Shown here piece after piece: positions 1 to 14,599 of a DNA stretch of 64,000 nt. The first letter of the stretch is position 1, and each line of letters begins with the position of its first letter. The stretch is from Smittia aterrima (taxonomy: Eukaryota > Arthropoda > Insecta > Diptera > Chironomidae). Both the position numbers and the translations under genes were made by a program. The DNA lies in assembly GCA_033063855.1 (NCBI GenBank), contig CP093831.1:10726001-10790000 (forward strand). Direction: 5' to 3'. Below the pieces are notes generated by a model, which worked only from the letters and a program-made list of their open reading frames with translations, had not been told where the DNA came from and made no database searches.

Positions 1-2247
1 AGCATCATTCGCGAGCTTGGTATCCCATGGTTCCTTCAAATTCTAGACAGCAAGAACCCAGATCGAGTTATGGCTGCACAGCATTGCCTTCAAGTCATTT
101 TAAATGCGTTCTCCGGTCTAATCAATAAGGAAGAGGCTAAACCCGACCCACAACTTGTTGAAGATAATAAGAATGAGATTGAAACTCTTCTCACTTGTCT
201 CTTGTATGCCACCACAGACCGAACAATCACTGGAGAAGCACGCGATGCAGTCGTTGAATTGTTGATCAGGAACGCTCATTACAAGACTCTTAACTGGGCA
301 GAACGTCTTGTTGAACAAAAAGGTCTTCATCGGTTGATGGATATTTGCAGTGAACTCGAGGAATACAAATATGAGTCAGCTATGCCGATTACGCCATCGT
401 CGCGAACGATTGCTTCAGTTTGTCTCGCGAGAATTTATGAGAACATGTATTACGATGAAGCGAGATCAAAGTTCTTGCATCAAATTGATGACTTCGTTAA
501 AGACAAGTTGCTTAATCCTGACTTTGAATCAAAGGTTCGTGTTACGGTCGCCATCACTTCACTTCTGCTTGGACCATTGGAAGTTGGTAATCAAGTTTTT
601 GCTAAAGAAGGAATTATGCAGATGATTCTGATGATGGCAACGGAAGATGATATTTTACAACAAAAAGTGTCGTGCGAGTGTCTCATCGCAGCAGCTTCAA
701 AGAAAGACAAAGCGAAGGCTCTTGTAACAATGGGAGTTGATGTTTTGAAGAAGCTTTATCACTCGAAAGATGAGGGAATTAGAGTTCGAGCATTGGTTGG
801 TTTATGTAAACTCGGAAGTTCCGGAGGTCTCGATGCTTCAGTCCGTCCATTTGCTGAAGGATCAATGCCTAAACTTGCCGAAGCTTGCCGTCGTTTCTTA
901 ATCAAACCAGGCAAAGACAAGGACATCAGGAAGTTCGCTGCTGAAGGTCTCTCGTACCTCACACTCGACGCTGACGTGAAAGAAAAGTTAGTCGAAGACA
1001 AAGCCGCTATTCAAGCTCTCATCGAACTTGCCAAGTCTGGAGATCAGTCAGTGCTTTACGGTGTTGTCACGACGCTTGTCAACTTGGTTAATGCTTACGA
1101 AAAGCAGGAGCTTCTTCCAGAACTCGTTGAACTTGCTAAGTTTGCAAAGCATCACGTGCCCGAAGGTAAGAAATTATTTTTATTGACGTTTCTTTTATTC
1201 GATTATTAAAATCTTGATCCATAAAAATTTATCGCAGAACACGATCTCGATGATCAGGATTTTATTTCAAAACGTGTCATCGCGCTTGCGGAAGCAGGAG
1301 TCACAAGTGCTCTTGTAGCTTTGACCAAGACAGAAAGTGACAACTCAAGAGAAATGATTGCTCGAGTTTTCAACGCAATCTGCGCGGAGCAATCAGTTCG
1401 AGGAATTGTCGTTCAACAAGGTGGAGCGAAAGTGTTGCTTCCACTCGCTTTGAAAGGAACAGAAAAGGGCAAACGACATGCAGCTCAAGCTTTATCTCGC
1501 ATTGGAATAACGATCAATCCCGAACAAGCCTTCCCTGGTCAAAGATCTTTGGAAGTCATCAGACCATTGCTCAAACAACTTCATGACGATTACACGGCAC
1601 TCGAGAACTTTGAGGCTTTGATGGCATTATGCAATTTAGCTCAATGCAGCGACTCCATTCGCAACCGCATCATCAACGAAAAGGGAATGTTGAGAATTGA
1701 AGCTTTCCTAATGGAAGATCACATTCTTCTTACCAGAGCAGCTGCTCAGGTCATCTGCAACATGGTTTTATCTGACGATTACGTGAAAATGCACGAAGGC
1801 GACAATGATCGTGTTAAGTTCCTCTCACTGCTTTGTGAAGAAGAAGACGAGGAAACAGCAATCGCTTGCTCTGGTGCATTAGCAATGTTAACATCAGTTA
1901 GCGAGAAGTGTTGCGAAAAAATGTTATCATCTTCATCGTGGCTTGAAGTTCTTCACACGTTGGTTGCCAATCCGTTTCCGGCTGTTCAGTATCGCGGAAC
2001 TGTCATCATTCTCAATATGATCAGACAAAGCAAATCAGTTGCTGAGAAGCTCTTTGAAACTGACATTCTCGACCTGTTGAACGGTTTGACACAACTCAAC
2101 GACGAGAAACGAGCAAAGGCGATTGAAATGGCACGGAATTGCCTGAAGGCAGCTGAGGAGATGAAACTGATTCAAGAGAAGAAGGAAGACCCTAACGAGA
2201 TGATGCCAAATGTTTTCGAGCAAGCCGATGAGGAAATCGTCGAGTAA
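1..2247 (+). CDS. unc-45: UNC-45 myosin chaperone, 3' part (5' end outside window)
   Basis: Exons are 1..1165 and 1238..2247, separated by a 72-bp GT-AG intron (donor GTAAG, acceptor ATCGCAG). The frame is open from base 1 and continues across the junction (...HHVPE|EHDLDDQDF). This gives ~724 residues of a protein usually about 930-950 aa, so the N-terminal TPR domain that binds Hsp90 and part of the central domain lie upstream of the window. What remains is the armadillo-repeat central region and the C-terminal UCS domain, which binds and folds the myosin motor head. Recognisable stretches include GIPWFLQILDSKNPDRVMAA, RALVGLCKLGSSGG, NFEALMALCNLA and QYRGTVIILNMI, and the tail is acidic (EQADEEIVE). 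It acts in the cytosol and at sarcomeres in muscle assembly. The family call is secure; only the missing 5' part limits it. Confidence 0.96.
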
Positions 2248-2394
2248 TTGTTTGTTTTTGAATTAATGAGATTAGTGCCTCAGACAACAATCAAATTTAA
2301 TAATCTAACTCTTTTCGTACTTAATCAATTCTAAGAAAAGTGAAAAGAAATTTCTTTCGCTTTCATGCGCATTTTTATGTCGTTTTTGGACCTC

Positions 2395-2400
2395 AATAAA
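2395..2400 (+). terminator. Poly(A) signal of unc-45
   Basis: AATAAA lies ~148 bp after the unc-45 stop codon, followed by a T/G-containing stretch. It is the first canonical signal downstream. Confidence 0.65.
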
Positions 2401-5400
2401 AAGTTTTAAATGAAAAAAAAGCAGAAAGCTGTTCTCTCGAGATTTCATCGACAGTTTTCGTGAGAAGATCTCTTTTGCTTCTTTGGTTGCGTCATGGAAC
2501 CGGAGAAAAGGTGAAAAGATTCATAAAATCATCTCCACCAGCTTTTTCCTTCTTCAAGTTTAACCTTTCATTGCAGTTCACGAAATAATTTATTATGCAC
2601 CGTGAACTTTCTCAAGAATGGCGTGTTTGATGATGGATCGGTAAAGTTTGTGAGAAATTCTCAAAGAAAAGAGTTTTTATTTAAAGGATAAAGTTGATCC
2701 TGAAGCGCTGACAGAAGAAGGCAAAGTAATTCATTCGTCTTTCCCTTTTTTAGTTCAGTTTCATTTGCTGATGATTTTTCACTTTCCATGGTTTCGCGAT
2801 GATTTATTGCAGCGGTCGCTGTCAAGGGAACAACGCGAGTGTAAATTTGACGCTGCGTATTTTCCATAAATTACTCGTGACAAGTGCCATCGGCGTTGCA
2901 AAAGAGACTTCGACATGAAACTGTCCTTGAATCGTTTCGCTCTCGGCATCGGAAGACGGAATGTCTTGCTGCGTTTTTGGGTCAACAGGTTTCTTCAACA
3001 ATTTTTCTTTTCGCAATTTCGCTTCGGTGAAAAGGGCAAGTGAATATGCGAGTTCTTTCTCTGTTGGGTTAAGTCTTTCTTTTTCCTTTCGATTCTTCTT
3101 TTTGCAAAAATGAAGTACACGATAAATTAGCCGTATCGCTTGTTGGGAAATCTTTCACCTTTCACTTATCCAGCGGCGCTTAGTCGTGAGGTTTGCGGCT
3201 GGTTTCATGACGCCGTCTCTGGCCTTTCCCAGACGAAGCAAACAGACGCACATCTCGACTCATAATTGTTCATGGAGTTCCCATAACTCAAGATGAGTTC
3301 TCACTGAGTCATTTTCATGTTACCGAGTGAAGAATCATCGTTCAGCTCATAATTTCGATATTTTCTAATTTCTTTTCTGTTGATCTTTGCCCGCAGTTTT
3401 TTTGGCTAACGCAAAATCAAATTTCGCAAGTTAACAGTTGTTGATTCATCATCGCAGAAGAGGAACGAGTTGAACGATTCGCCTTGTTTCGATTTGATTT
3501 AAATTTAATTAACGCTTTCTATTTGAAGAAAATTGTCCAATTAAAATCATAAATCTCACCTCAAGCTACAAACAGTAACGTTCCATTCATTCCTTCTCAA
3601 AAATAAAAGGTTAAAACTGTTTATTGCGCGTGAAATTAGGATTTGCGGTAGTCGAAGAAATCAAACAATTTCATTGTTTCACGACAAAAAGGTGTTAAGT
3701 TTACAGAGAAGGCTCTTTCCTCCTTTAAAGATATTTCGCAATATCCACACGCTAATTGACCGTCCATAGCAAACATTCTTGTAGCGCTTCATTGGCGCTG
3801 AAGGTGCTCAAGCTGGTTTTGCCATATCACGCTCAGTATGAGGCACTCGAGCTGAGATGGTAATTTCTCGAAGGACGCGACTCTCCGCTATGGAACGAGT
3901 GACCGAAATTCAACTCTTCAATTGAAGAAATAATTATGGAAAACCTTCAACAAATGATCTGATGCACGCAGATCCGTTCGCGGTATCCAAGAAAGCAATT
4001 TTCCATCGATTGTCGACAAACACATGACGAAAACTTTATTTGCCTCATCAATTTCGCTTGTTGATCTTATTGCACAACACTCGCGAAATATAAGAAATAA
4101 ATCATTCCAGCTCCGAGCGCATTGAGCGACTTAAAATTGAATATCATGTGAGTTGAAATCGAACCGGCGCAGACAATTTCGTCAGACAATTGAGTGGTCC
4201 CATTTCACGTAAATTAGTCTCTTGCATCACTCAATCGCAAAAGTAAGCACATTTCAATTGGAATCATAGCAAATGATGTTGAATCATGTAATGACGAATG
4301 TGAAACAAGAAGAGAACTGAGTGGCAAGGACTGACAAAGCAATTAAATTCCCAATCATGCTCCTTATCAATATCTCGACATCTGAATCTTTGTTTCGATT
4401 CGTTTTATGATTAACGCGTTAAAAATTGATCTTGTAAAGGTGTACAGCGATTCGAAGCGCGAGTTAATCAAGTAAAAACTTGTTAATGTGAATGACCCTC
4501 TCAGCTCCGCTTTTGCGGGTCCTTCCAGTCGAGAAACACTTTCATTTACCATCAATTAATGTGCCCACACAAGCCGTGCAGGTTTCTTTCGCGAAATGTT
4601 TAAGAGCATCCGCTAAAAGATCCGAAACGAGGTGTTTTGAGTGTTGTTCAACAATTTGTTGACCTCTTCAAAAAGCGCGAAGCCATAAAGACGCATAAAA
4701 AAGCTTAATGCCATTCTAATTTCATTGTTTGAAGTATCGAAGACGAAACATAATGAGTGCTTATGATGAGCCATTGTTTGAACTTAACTGTTAACTTCAT
4801 GTGCTGCCGCTCGTCTCTTGAATTCCATGCAGTGTCGAGACCTTCAAAATGTCAAAACCTTTACAATTGAAGTAAATTTAACAACGGAAAAATCAATATT
4901 GAAGGAGACAGCGTCGAGCAGGAAAGCGCAAGCAAAGAAAATAAATAATGCACCGGTTGTGAGAGAAATTTTAACATTGAAAGATGAAGTTGGAGCTGAT
5001 AAATATTTGTGATGAAAGTTTTATCTCCAAATAAGAATCACGACGAGAAGATATGCGTTAATGCAGCGAGATTCGAATGAAAGTGATGAGGAGTTGAACA
5101 GCCTGTAAGAATTCGCTTCTATGTTGACTTTGTTCAAGACATAAAAGCTTCAATGATTAGCCGGACGATCCCAAGAACTTTTGTTTGCCTACTCAATTCT
5201 GCTTCTAACAAAAATGTTCTCATGAAACTTCTGATTTTGATTCATTGTAAAAAAAGCCAATCGCCACTTCCCTCGCACTGTTCAACCGAAAAAAGAACTT
5301 TATTCTTAACTGCTTTTAATAATCGGTCTTATGTCGAAGCTCCATTTGTGAACATAATTGCATGCTTGAGATTAAAAAATTTATGACCACGATAATTGCA

Positions 5401-8400
5401 CACAAAGAGTTTCATTGAATTCTTCTTCTTCACTCTCCGTTGCACAATCAATTTTTTTTTCTGGTGATTGAAACTTTAGATTTTAGAACTTGTTTGCACG
5501 ATGACTTTGCTGATGTTGGTTCTAGCTTGAATAATCGATAAATTATGTGAACGTTTGTGAATTTGATGGATCGTTAATTCATTATTTCCTGGAATTCGAT
5601 TGCACATTTGCTCCGTCGCCACTTTTTCTTATTCATTAAAAAGCATGAGACGGGAGAAGCTGAAAGAGCTTTATATGGGGAAGTCTCACAAGAAATTTCA
5701 AATCACTTGCGACATGTGAACACAAGAGCTCTGGTTGTCCTTGGAGAATGCGAATGCTAAGGTCTAGTTCAAGTTAATAATTGCGTTTGGTTCGAGTTGA
5801 ACGGAACTGAAAATAGCAATTAAAGCGTAAGACAATGTCCATCGCGCTTCATCGAGCAAGTCTGATAACACAAAGTTGCTTAGTTTCCTTCATGGCGAGC
5901 AGAATCAGGTTTTGGAATCTGCAAGAGCATGAATTACCGGAGACTGCAAAAAAACTTGTTTCCCAGACATGAAATTCATCTGAGGTAATCAATTAGGAAG
6001 CGAAGTAAGTGAGATTACTGAGAAACTTTCGCTTGTTTTACTCGAACAAGAAATTATGACAGCGAATGGGCCGATCCGACATCGCCAAACAGATCGCACG
6101 TGCTCCAGAAAAGCTTCAAAGGCTTCCGACCGAATTAATCTTCAAGAAGCGATAAATTTCTGATCTTAAAATGGGCTAACTCGATAATGAAGATTTCAAT
6201 TACTTATCAGGATTTTCGATCAGGAAATGAAATCTTCCGCTTCACAAACAAGTTCAGACAACACAAAAAAATTTCCTTTCTCGCTCGAACTTCACAAAAA
6301 CACATTCCGGAATTTCTCCACCGAGCAATGACTCTCCGAATCGCGTTGTTCAGCAATCACAAGCTGTCTAATATTAAAATCAAATGAAACATTCTTCATC
6401 AGCGTATTCAGCGACCAACGCCCATCAAATCTCCTCTGACTAGAGACCGTGAAATGGCGAAAATAGTTGACTTCAGCTGTTTGAGTTTGTGTAAATGCTA
6501 ATAATAGCACACGATGGTAGACAATGAGCAACAAAGTGGTGAAAAGGAAAGGTGAATGTTTAGAAAACGACTCCGGCGTGTCTGTAAAGCTTGAGCTTGA
6601 TTGAAAGCGAAGAAAAAGAGACCGCGTCTGAGTACATTTCGTTGCTGTAGATCTTTCCTTAGGGTCTCGTTCATGTGTGATGTCAATCAGCGACTCAATT
6701 TACAAAATGTAATTGAGCATTCAGTCGATATTAATTGCCGTGCAATTTCACGGTCTTATTGAGCAATTTTTTACATCGAAAAGAAAGACTTTTACAACTT
6801 CTCCTTTCTCAACACACTACAGAGGTTTTTGTTTTCTCGATTCATTAACCGAAATTGCTTGGGGCTATCAAAATGAAAGTTTTTTTTATTTTCGACTCTT
6901 TTTCTTTTGCCTTTCGACCGGCAAAGCTCGTTCTCGAGCAATGTGCAAGAGTGTTCGAGGTTTCGATCGAGGAAATCGCTACAATTCACTCTCTCCTGGC
7001 GATTACAAAATCTTCGAATGACGAGCCATCCGGAGCTGCTCGAAGTTAACGAAAGAATTGCGAAACAACTTGTACCGACAATTGGAATTGATTGTACTCG
7101 AACTTCCATAATCGTCGATCATCGATAAATCAGAAATTAATCTTTTCTTTCGCAAGTTGATTATTGATCAAGCTGGTACAGTCAAAGTCTTATCGACGAA
7201 GATGTCGTCACCTAATTTATGAAGAGAGCCTCTGCAGTCTGCATTTCAATTGGGCAGTTAAGATGAAACGATTGAGATTAAAAGTCAAATCGATAAATCA
7301 ACTGATTTGTATGCTAAATTATTATTGTCGCATTGATTTGTCGATAGTGAGAGGCCAATTATGTATTCCATGTTTTCAAAGTTGCGTCAAACACATAAAG
7401 AATGCAATTGGTTTTCTCACAAAAATCTCCGACTAGTTTATGCCATCTAATGGCTTTACGACTTCTCCTTGTACGGTCGTTGAAATCTTTTATTCATCAC
7501 TGCATTTCCAATCGATGTAGAGAGAAAACATCGGGGAAGCGAGGCGCATGGGAATTCTGCATATCTTCAGGTTTTTCGACTTAGACTTTCATTGATTTTC
7601 ACAAACAATCATAAACAATAAGTGGAATTAGTGATTTGATGGGTTTTGTAATAGCTGAAGAGATTTTCTGCTTTCTGCTCATAGCAAACAAAACGTTCGC
7701 TTGCACTTTTATGGATGCTTCTTGCGCTTTGCATTCAATCTCACTTAGAAAGTAAAAGCAGGAATGGAAAAAAATCCTCGTTTGAAAGTGAAGTCGCTTT
7801 ATGGACCGACGCATCGACTTAACATAAATTACAAACGCAAACAAGTTGAGCTTCTAGCGATTGCACTTCACGAGTTCATTAAAGAGCTGCTGCCTAATTC
7901 AAGTCGTCCACCTCACAAGGCATAAAATTAAAAGAATGTCGATGGTCAGTCATCAACATTAAGCTCGCTCGGCGCATTTTTTCATCATCATCAGTCGAGC
8001 ATTTATGCTCACGAAGTGGAAGCAACGTTTTTATCATGAGCAATAAATTATGAATTATTTCTTCGAGTTTATGTCAACATAAATGGTATGCTGAGCTCGA
8101 GAGTCTCAGTGAGTCTCTTGCATCAACAAAAATACGTCTCAACGAGAACGCAAAGTCTTAATTTGATGACTCTGAAGTCTTGGATCTTAAAAAGGCGACG
8201 AGAAGCGAAAACTGAAGCCACCCGAGAGAGCACTTTGTGCAGTCTAAACTCGTTTCAAAAAATCCCAACAAGTGAAAACAATTTTCGTCGTCGAAAGACT
8301 TTTCGGGTCATGATCGCTGTTTAAACTTTTATCGAACATCTTCAAACCGGACTGATGATGTGTTTCAAATGCCAACAGCAGCAGTTCGATCATCGTCGGT

Positions 8401-11400
8401 CGACACATAATCTGCTACGTGAAGTGATGAAACGGAATGTTTGTGTACACGTGCGAAATGAAATCATGAAACCGGTGCGAGACGCTCCTCAAATTACGCA
8501 AACAATATTTACGTCCAGTGTTGGTTTTCATTAGTGTCGCTGTGCTTCATCGATCACATCCTTGTCCGATTGAGAAGCTAAGCGTGAAGTGGTAGAGGCA
8601 ATCGCGAAGCTTAATTTCAGAAGTTTAATTGAAAAGGTCGAACGAACTACGATCACATCTCCGACTAATAGCAATCAATCAACCTTTAAAATCACAAAGA
8701 AGAATCGTTCGCTTCGGAGAGGACGATTCGGCATGCAAAACTCTTTTTTCGTCGTCAGCTGTACTTGCTCAGAACTTCCCAGCTTGCTCAGAACGATAAT
8801 TAAAATTCATAATCTAACGAAACAAAAATGCGATTCGAAATGCTTGAGCGAAATTCTTTTCACGGTCAAATAGCTTTAACAAAAGAGTTGAATAAACGTC
8901 GGTTCGCATGTGGTCGACCGCAAGAAAAGAGAGTCCAGCTCGATATGAGAAATATGAATCGATGTAAATTGTAACAAAACGGGCTTTGAACGATATAAAT
9001 AAAGAAAAGGAAAGTGAAAGTACGCAACTTTTGTTTCGCCGTCTCCGCAAAAAAAAAACGATGTATCAATATTTTCGCTTGTTTTGGATGAAAGGCTCTC
9101 AGTTCAATGATCTCGACTTTAATTATATTATTTCAAATTATTTATTTGACATTCTCTTTTACTTTTCGGTTAGTAAGCCCACGCGTTAATCGCTCAATCC
9201 AAAGACGGGAAGTGTCAAACGCCGCACGATAATTGAATTGTGTAACAAATTTTTGAGTTTGAATCTTTTAAGAAAGAAATTGAATCAGAAAGGAAAACTG
9301 TTCTGAAACGTCTACGAAAAAAAAAAATAAGCGATGAACAAACCAACTCCTTTTGAAATTTATGGGATTCGAACCCAGTCTGCCACATTCAGTGAACAGT
9401 TGATTTATTTGAATTTTCAGAACCTTAAAATTCTTTTTGGCTAAAACCTTATTTAGTTCACAATAAATGATTCTTCTTCTTCAAAATAAGCAAAACTTTG
9501 AAAATCAATTTAAGAAATTCAAATTCAATTTTTTTTTGTATTCTCAGTCTCGTTTTATAACAGGAAACTTCTATTTCAACGGTTTTATTGCAACAAACAT
9601 AACTGCAACTCTTTTCTCTTCTACTTACGAAATAATGAAAAATCTAATCAAACCTAATGAGCAATAAATCAAAAGTCTTTAGCTTGTAATTAACTCTCTC
9701 GTTGATAGCCGCGAATCTTCTCACACATTTCGCTTTGGACGAGCTTTGAGTCTTCCACCTCAATTGATGCTTTGAATAGGATGAATCATCATTAATTGAA
9801 CTCAATGGGCTAATAAAATAATTGCACTTGCTTAAAAGATCATTTTAGAAGCTCGGACTAATGGCAGCTTAATGCCTGAGAAAAGTCCGAAGAGCGAAGA
9901 AGAATCTCAAGGTGAGATCGATCGATGACATTCAAACGCAGGCAGACGTCAATTGAAATTCAATCCGTTGCGTGAGATTCGGCTCGACGCAGGTTGAAGG
10001 CCCGAAGTTTGACCTTTACGTCGGAAGTAATCTTTAATCTGATGGCAAGGAAGCCCAAATCAGAACAGCACGATAAGCTGAATTGAAATCCTGTCTTGTT
10101 TTGATGATCAAGTTGTGTTATTAACTCGCTAAGCGAAACTTGAATCATCAGAGGGAATTGTGATTAAACTTTGAGTCATCATTAACACAAAAAAAAGTTA
10201 ATTTGAAATCCACAAACGCTGCTCAAAGGCTTAAGCGATGCTCTCGACAAACAAATTTTTTTTCGGCTTATGCACTACAAAGGAAAATGTGGAATGGCCT
10301 CTTCTAAGAGACCCCATTAATAAAATGGACTTTTGTTTTCTATTGAACAAACAAAAAACATCCGAAATTGAATTCGAAGGCAACAAAAAAGTCTCTCAAT
10401 TGTAATGGAAACCAATAATGATGAGTCGGAATTCAAATATTTATGATTTCCTGCGAGAGCATCTTCAAGACGATTGTTTGACTGACGAATGTTTATGCAG
10501 TTTAAGTGATCGAGACCGAAAAGTAAATAACTCAAAATGTTAACAATAGAGAGCAGCCAAAGCCAAACAAAGTTACAAACTCTTCGAGTAAACTTGAATC
10601 AGAATAATCTCAACGTCAGTGCTTTGGCTTCTTAAGGCGACAAACTGTGTCAAGACGAAATGAAGCCGAGACTGACAGGCATCGATTTCCTGTATTTAGG
10701 ATTATATCACATAATCCTCTTGTGTCTCACGCGTGAACAAAGAGTTTCTCGCGGAAGACGTGAATCACTTGAACTGCAAAAAAAAACCGAGGGAGAGAGA
10801 AATCATTATGCAAAGTAGTAGAGATCGACAATTTAATTAGCTTCCGAGCTTAACGTTTTCCTATTTATCATCAATTACATGAGTGATTATGCTTCGGGTC
10901 GTGCTTTGCTATACTTGCACTCGCAAGAGAAAGGCTTGACACGTCAGAGCGGATGGCGCACATCAATATTGAGCTTTATTATGCAAATGATAATTAACAA
11001 CTCTTTATTGCCATCAATCCAAGTCTGCACAGTCAAGTGTCATTTGTTTCTCGCTGTTTCGCAGCTTGCAGTCTCTCGCCACCAGCGAAATGAAAGTGAA
11101 ATTGCACCGTTGACGAATTTCTGGAAATGGTTGGCTGATGAGATGAAAGAGTTTAGCGGTAAGAAACGCAGGCAGTGATCACATATTTTCTGTCGATTAC
11201 GATACACTCAGCAGCGCATGGCTGAGATAAACGTCAAAGCTTTCGATCACGATACGCGAAGATTACAAAATTACGATCGATCTCCGTTTCAAATTTACCT
11301 GACGGACAAATTGCTTACGATCGAAATGAAATGAAAATAAAAACAAGAGTCAGGATTGATAAATCGCTTTCTTCTTCGTTGAATCGCTCAAAGAAAAGTA

Positions 11401-14400
11401 AAATTATTGAATTATGAGAGAATAAAAATGCTAAAAAAAATGAAAGAAACAGCAAAACTTTCACTGCTCGAGTTTTTCGACATCTCTAAAATAAAAAAAA
11501 ACTGGAAGCACATGCATGCTTGCTTTCAATGAAATTCGCAATCGTATCATGCTCGAGACTCTGAGGCTGTGAATTTATGAGGTCGTGAGAAAGAATTCAA
11601 TTCATGGCTCGCCGATATCGTGAGCATAGCTTTTCTTCTCTCCCTTGAGAGTAGTGAACGTGTTTGTTGGTTTTTGACATTTTTCTAGAGAATCAACAAC
11701 ATTGCGCAACAATTAATTGATTGCTGGCTAATCAATAATCAAGCAAGTGTTAATTAATGGAAGTTTCAACTTTGAATTGAGAACAGAATCTCGCGACGAC
11801 AAATAATATTGCGGTCAGCGATTCCATTCTTGAAACGCCTGAAGCTTTTGCATTCCAAATTGAGTAAAACTTAAAATGTTGCAATCGATCTCGAGCTTCA
11901 ACTTTCAAAACATGTTCAGTATCAATGAACTCGGCGCTTCGCCTAAAGTCATCAGTTTAAGTCATGAAGAGACTTTGTTTTTATTTAAGCGAACAAACGG
12001 AACTTGTTTTCACTCGTGGAATCAGGAAAATCGATGAAAAAAAAAAGCTCAGTAGACTTCCGACGTTGCGTGCGCGAGCTAACAAAGCTCATTGTGCTTA
12101 AATGGGAAGAAATTTCTTTGCTTTGTGCAATGAGAAACGGTGGAAATGAAAATAATACTTTTCTAATCGATTCCTCGAACGCTTATTGTTCAAGCTTCTG
12201 GAAATATCCAAAAACTGATTCAAATTTTTCTCTTTTCCGATTGAAAATCAAACCTGTGAGCCGTGAAGTCGATTTGAAAGCAACGTCAAGTCGTTATTGC
12301 CTTTTCCTCTCCATTAATGGTTCTCGCCGAGCGGGGAAGACAAATCATGAAGCAATTTGATGAATTAAAAGCTCATTTTGGATAAACAAATAAGAAATCT
12401 TCACCTCGAGCTCGAGCCGGACGACAACAAACGAAAGATTCTTAAGCGAGAAGCTCGAGGGTTTTCCATTGTGAAAAAGTTCTTTAGAAACTTTTCAAAG
12501 GCACTGAATGAGTTTTGATTGCTACTAAAGAAACTTTAATTGCAACATCGACAACCGAAGAAGTTCTTTGCTGTCGCTTCTTGCTACCCACGCGTGGTCT
12601 TCAAGCATTAAAGAGTTAAAATATTCGTCTCAATCAGAATCAATTAATTTAATTTATTAGATATTTTATCTCCTTTTAAACCGAACGAGGCGTCTGTCCA
12701 AATACGAAGTCATTCGCTTTTTGACCTTCCTCGTTTAGAAAAATTGTCTTTCAAAGTTGGACGCAGCTCGATGAGCATCTAAATTGCTTTAGTAATCGAG
12801 TGTAACGACGAAAACATTTCATTACCAACGATTTAAACTTTTTTTTTTGTTGTTGTCATATTCTCATAATCGCAATCAAAATAATTTCTTGTTGAAGCTC
12901 ATAAGCGCAGGTTTCATTCTTCTTTTGTGAAACCTTTAATTAAATGTCACGCCTGAACTAAACGTAAATAATAAAATGTTTGTTGTGTTGAGCAAAGTTA
13001 ATTTTGTTCTTAACAACGAGAAGTGAGAAGATCATCGAATGAAGGTACAACAAATAATTTGCGATAAGAAGAGATCATCAAGAAACCTTCAACATTCCAT
13101 AAACTTTTAGCTCGAATTAAAGAAAAACAAGTCACACTTAAGTCGAAACAGAAAGTGTCTTGAGAGTGACACATGAAAAGTTGCTTTTGTGAGGTAAAAG
13201 AAAAACGTTGCGAACAATTTGTTGTTCAATTTCAAGGTGATTTGGTAAACGATGCTTTTGTTGTCAACGCTGCGACGAGTCAGCGTGTAATCTCTTTCGT
13301 CTTTTAGTTTATGGATTTTCATGCGTCAGAGATGAAAAGTCCCATAAGCGAGCAAGTCTCAAAATGCTGAGTCTTCATTTTTCGGCGATTGCTTCACTTA
13401 TGTAGACTTTTCGATTTCACCTCGCGCAATACTTCAAACAGCGCAATCTTCTTTTGAACTCTTCTTCATTTATTTGTTTTGTCAAATTACAAAGAATTTT
13501 ATTCAAATCATTGGCAAATTGAATTATCTGCAAAGATCAAAGAAGCAACAAAGAGTTTAATGGGAAGCTGGGCATCCTTCATGCTGTCTCACTCAAGAAC
13601 TTCTTTTCTCGATAATTATTTATTAATTTTCAGCTTCTCTTGCTCGATGATGATGATGGGAATAAGAAAAGAATTTTTAATACGCCGTAAAATTAGTTTA
13701 AGAAGCTCGAGAACGGTATGGAGGTTGATGATGAAAATCTGTTTCGAAAGACATCATAAATTATGATTTCAATTCTAATAGTTTCTTCAGACGATTTCAG
13801 AGTAAGAATAATTAAGAATCCATTCTCAATAGCGGAAGAATTTCGAAATGTTTTCATTACTCAATCAACAGCAATCATGCTTGGCTTGCAAGAAATGTTT
13901 AAGAATAAATGTTCCAATAAGTTCTAAGAACAGTGACGAATGCTTCTTCCCATAGCTCGGGAATTTCCTGTGGATTCTAATTTATGAGAAAAGGCGGCAG
14001 GCCAGAGCCAGGGAATTTATTTTCAGTGAAATGGCTTAAGAAAGAAAAAGCAATTAGAAGAGAAAGAGTTTAATCGAAGTTTAATCATCTTTTACGGTCT
14101 CGCGAATTTTGTTCTAATGAGTTTGGCAGTTCAAAATGTTTTGATTTACATTTAAAGCTTTGAAACGTGACTGACTCATCGCCCCCTAAAAGCGTTTACG
14201 CAATTTCCTGTGTAAGCAACAAAGAAGAATAAAAACTTTCTTCAAAAATGGTTTTGCCCTGCACGGTCTCGTCTCAATCATTGCGTGACTAATGTTTATG
14301 GCAAAATTTGAGAACCGAAATCACTGAATCTCCGGAGAAGTAATATTCTCGAAAATAATGATTTTCCACGACTTTTAATCTCTTTATGTATGAGATGAGT

Positions 14401-14599
14401 TTGCTTCTTCTTCTTCTTCAATGAAATGCGCCGAATAGAGTTCAATAAAAGAAAAATAGAAATTTAAGAGGAAAATAAACAATTCTCGCTCATTTCCATT
14501 TTTACTTCTTCAACTGCGACCGGTTTAATTCACCTGCGTTTGTGTTTAAAAGAAATTTCATTCATACGAAAGTCGATTGATGATCATTCGTTCTAATCA
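2401..14599. other. 12 kb spacer without a supported gene
   Basis: I see no open frame that looks conserved, no splice-linked exons and no transposon domain. The sequence is AT-rich, with scattered homeodomain-like TTAATTA words, short palindromes (CTCGAGCTCGAG at 12405-12416) and a (CTT)n tract at 14404-14419. It lies directly upstream of the Inr/DPE promoter at 14.83 kb, so part of it may be cis-regulatory DNA for that gene; this is inference. Confidence 0.5.
14404..14419. repeat. (CTT)n microsatellite
   Basis: Five CTT units plus C in uninterrupted order, a short simple repeat ~400 bp upstream of the proposed transcription start. Confidence 0.8.

Noticed and set aside
9362..9376. B-box-like sequence on the minus strand (GGTTCGAATCC), suggesting a tRNA or SINE
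   Set aside because: The T-arm-like word is good, but no A box, anticodon arm or matching acceptor stem could be built around it.
12405..12416. CTCGAGCTCGAG palindrome with a further CTCGAG nearby
   Set aside because: A short repeat of a 6-bp word in spacer DNA; no context suggests function.
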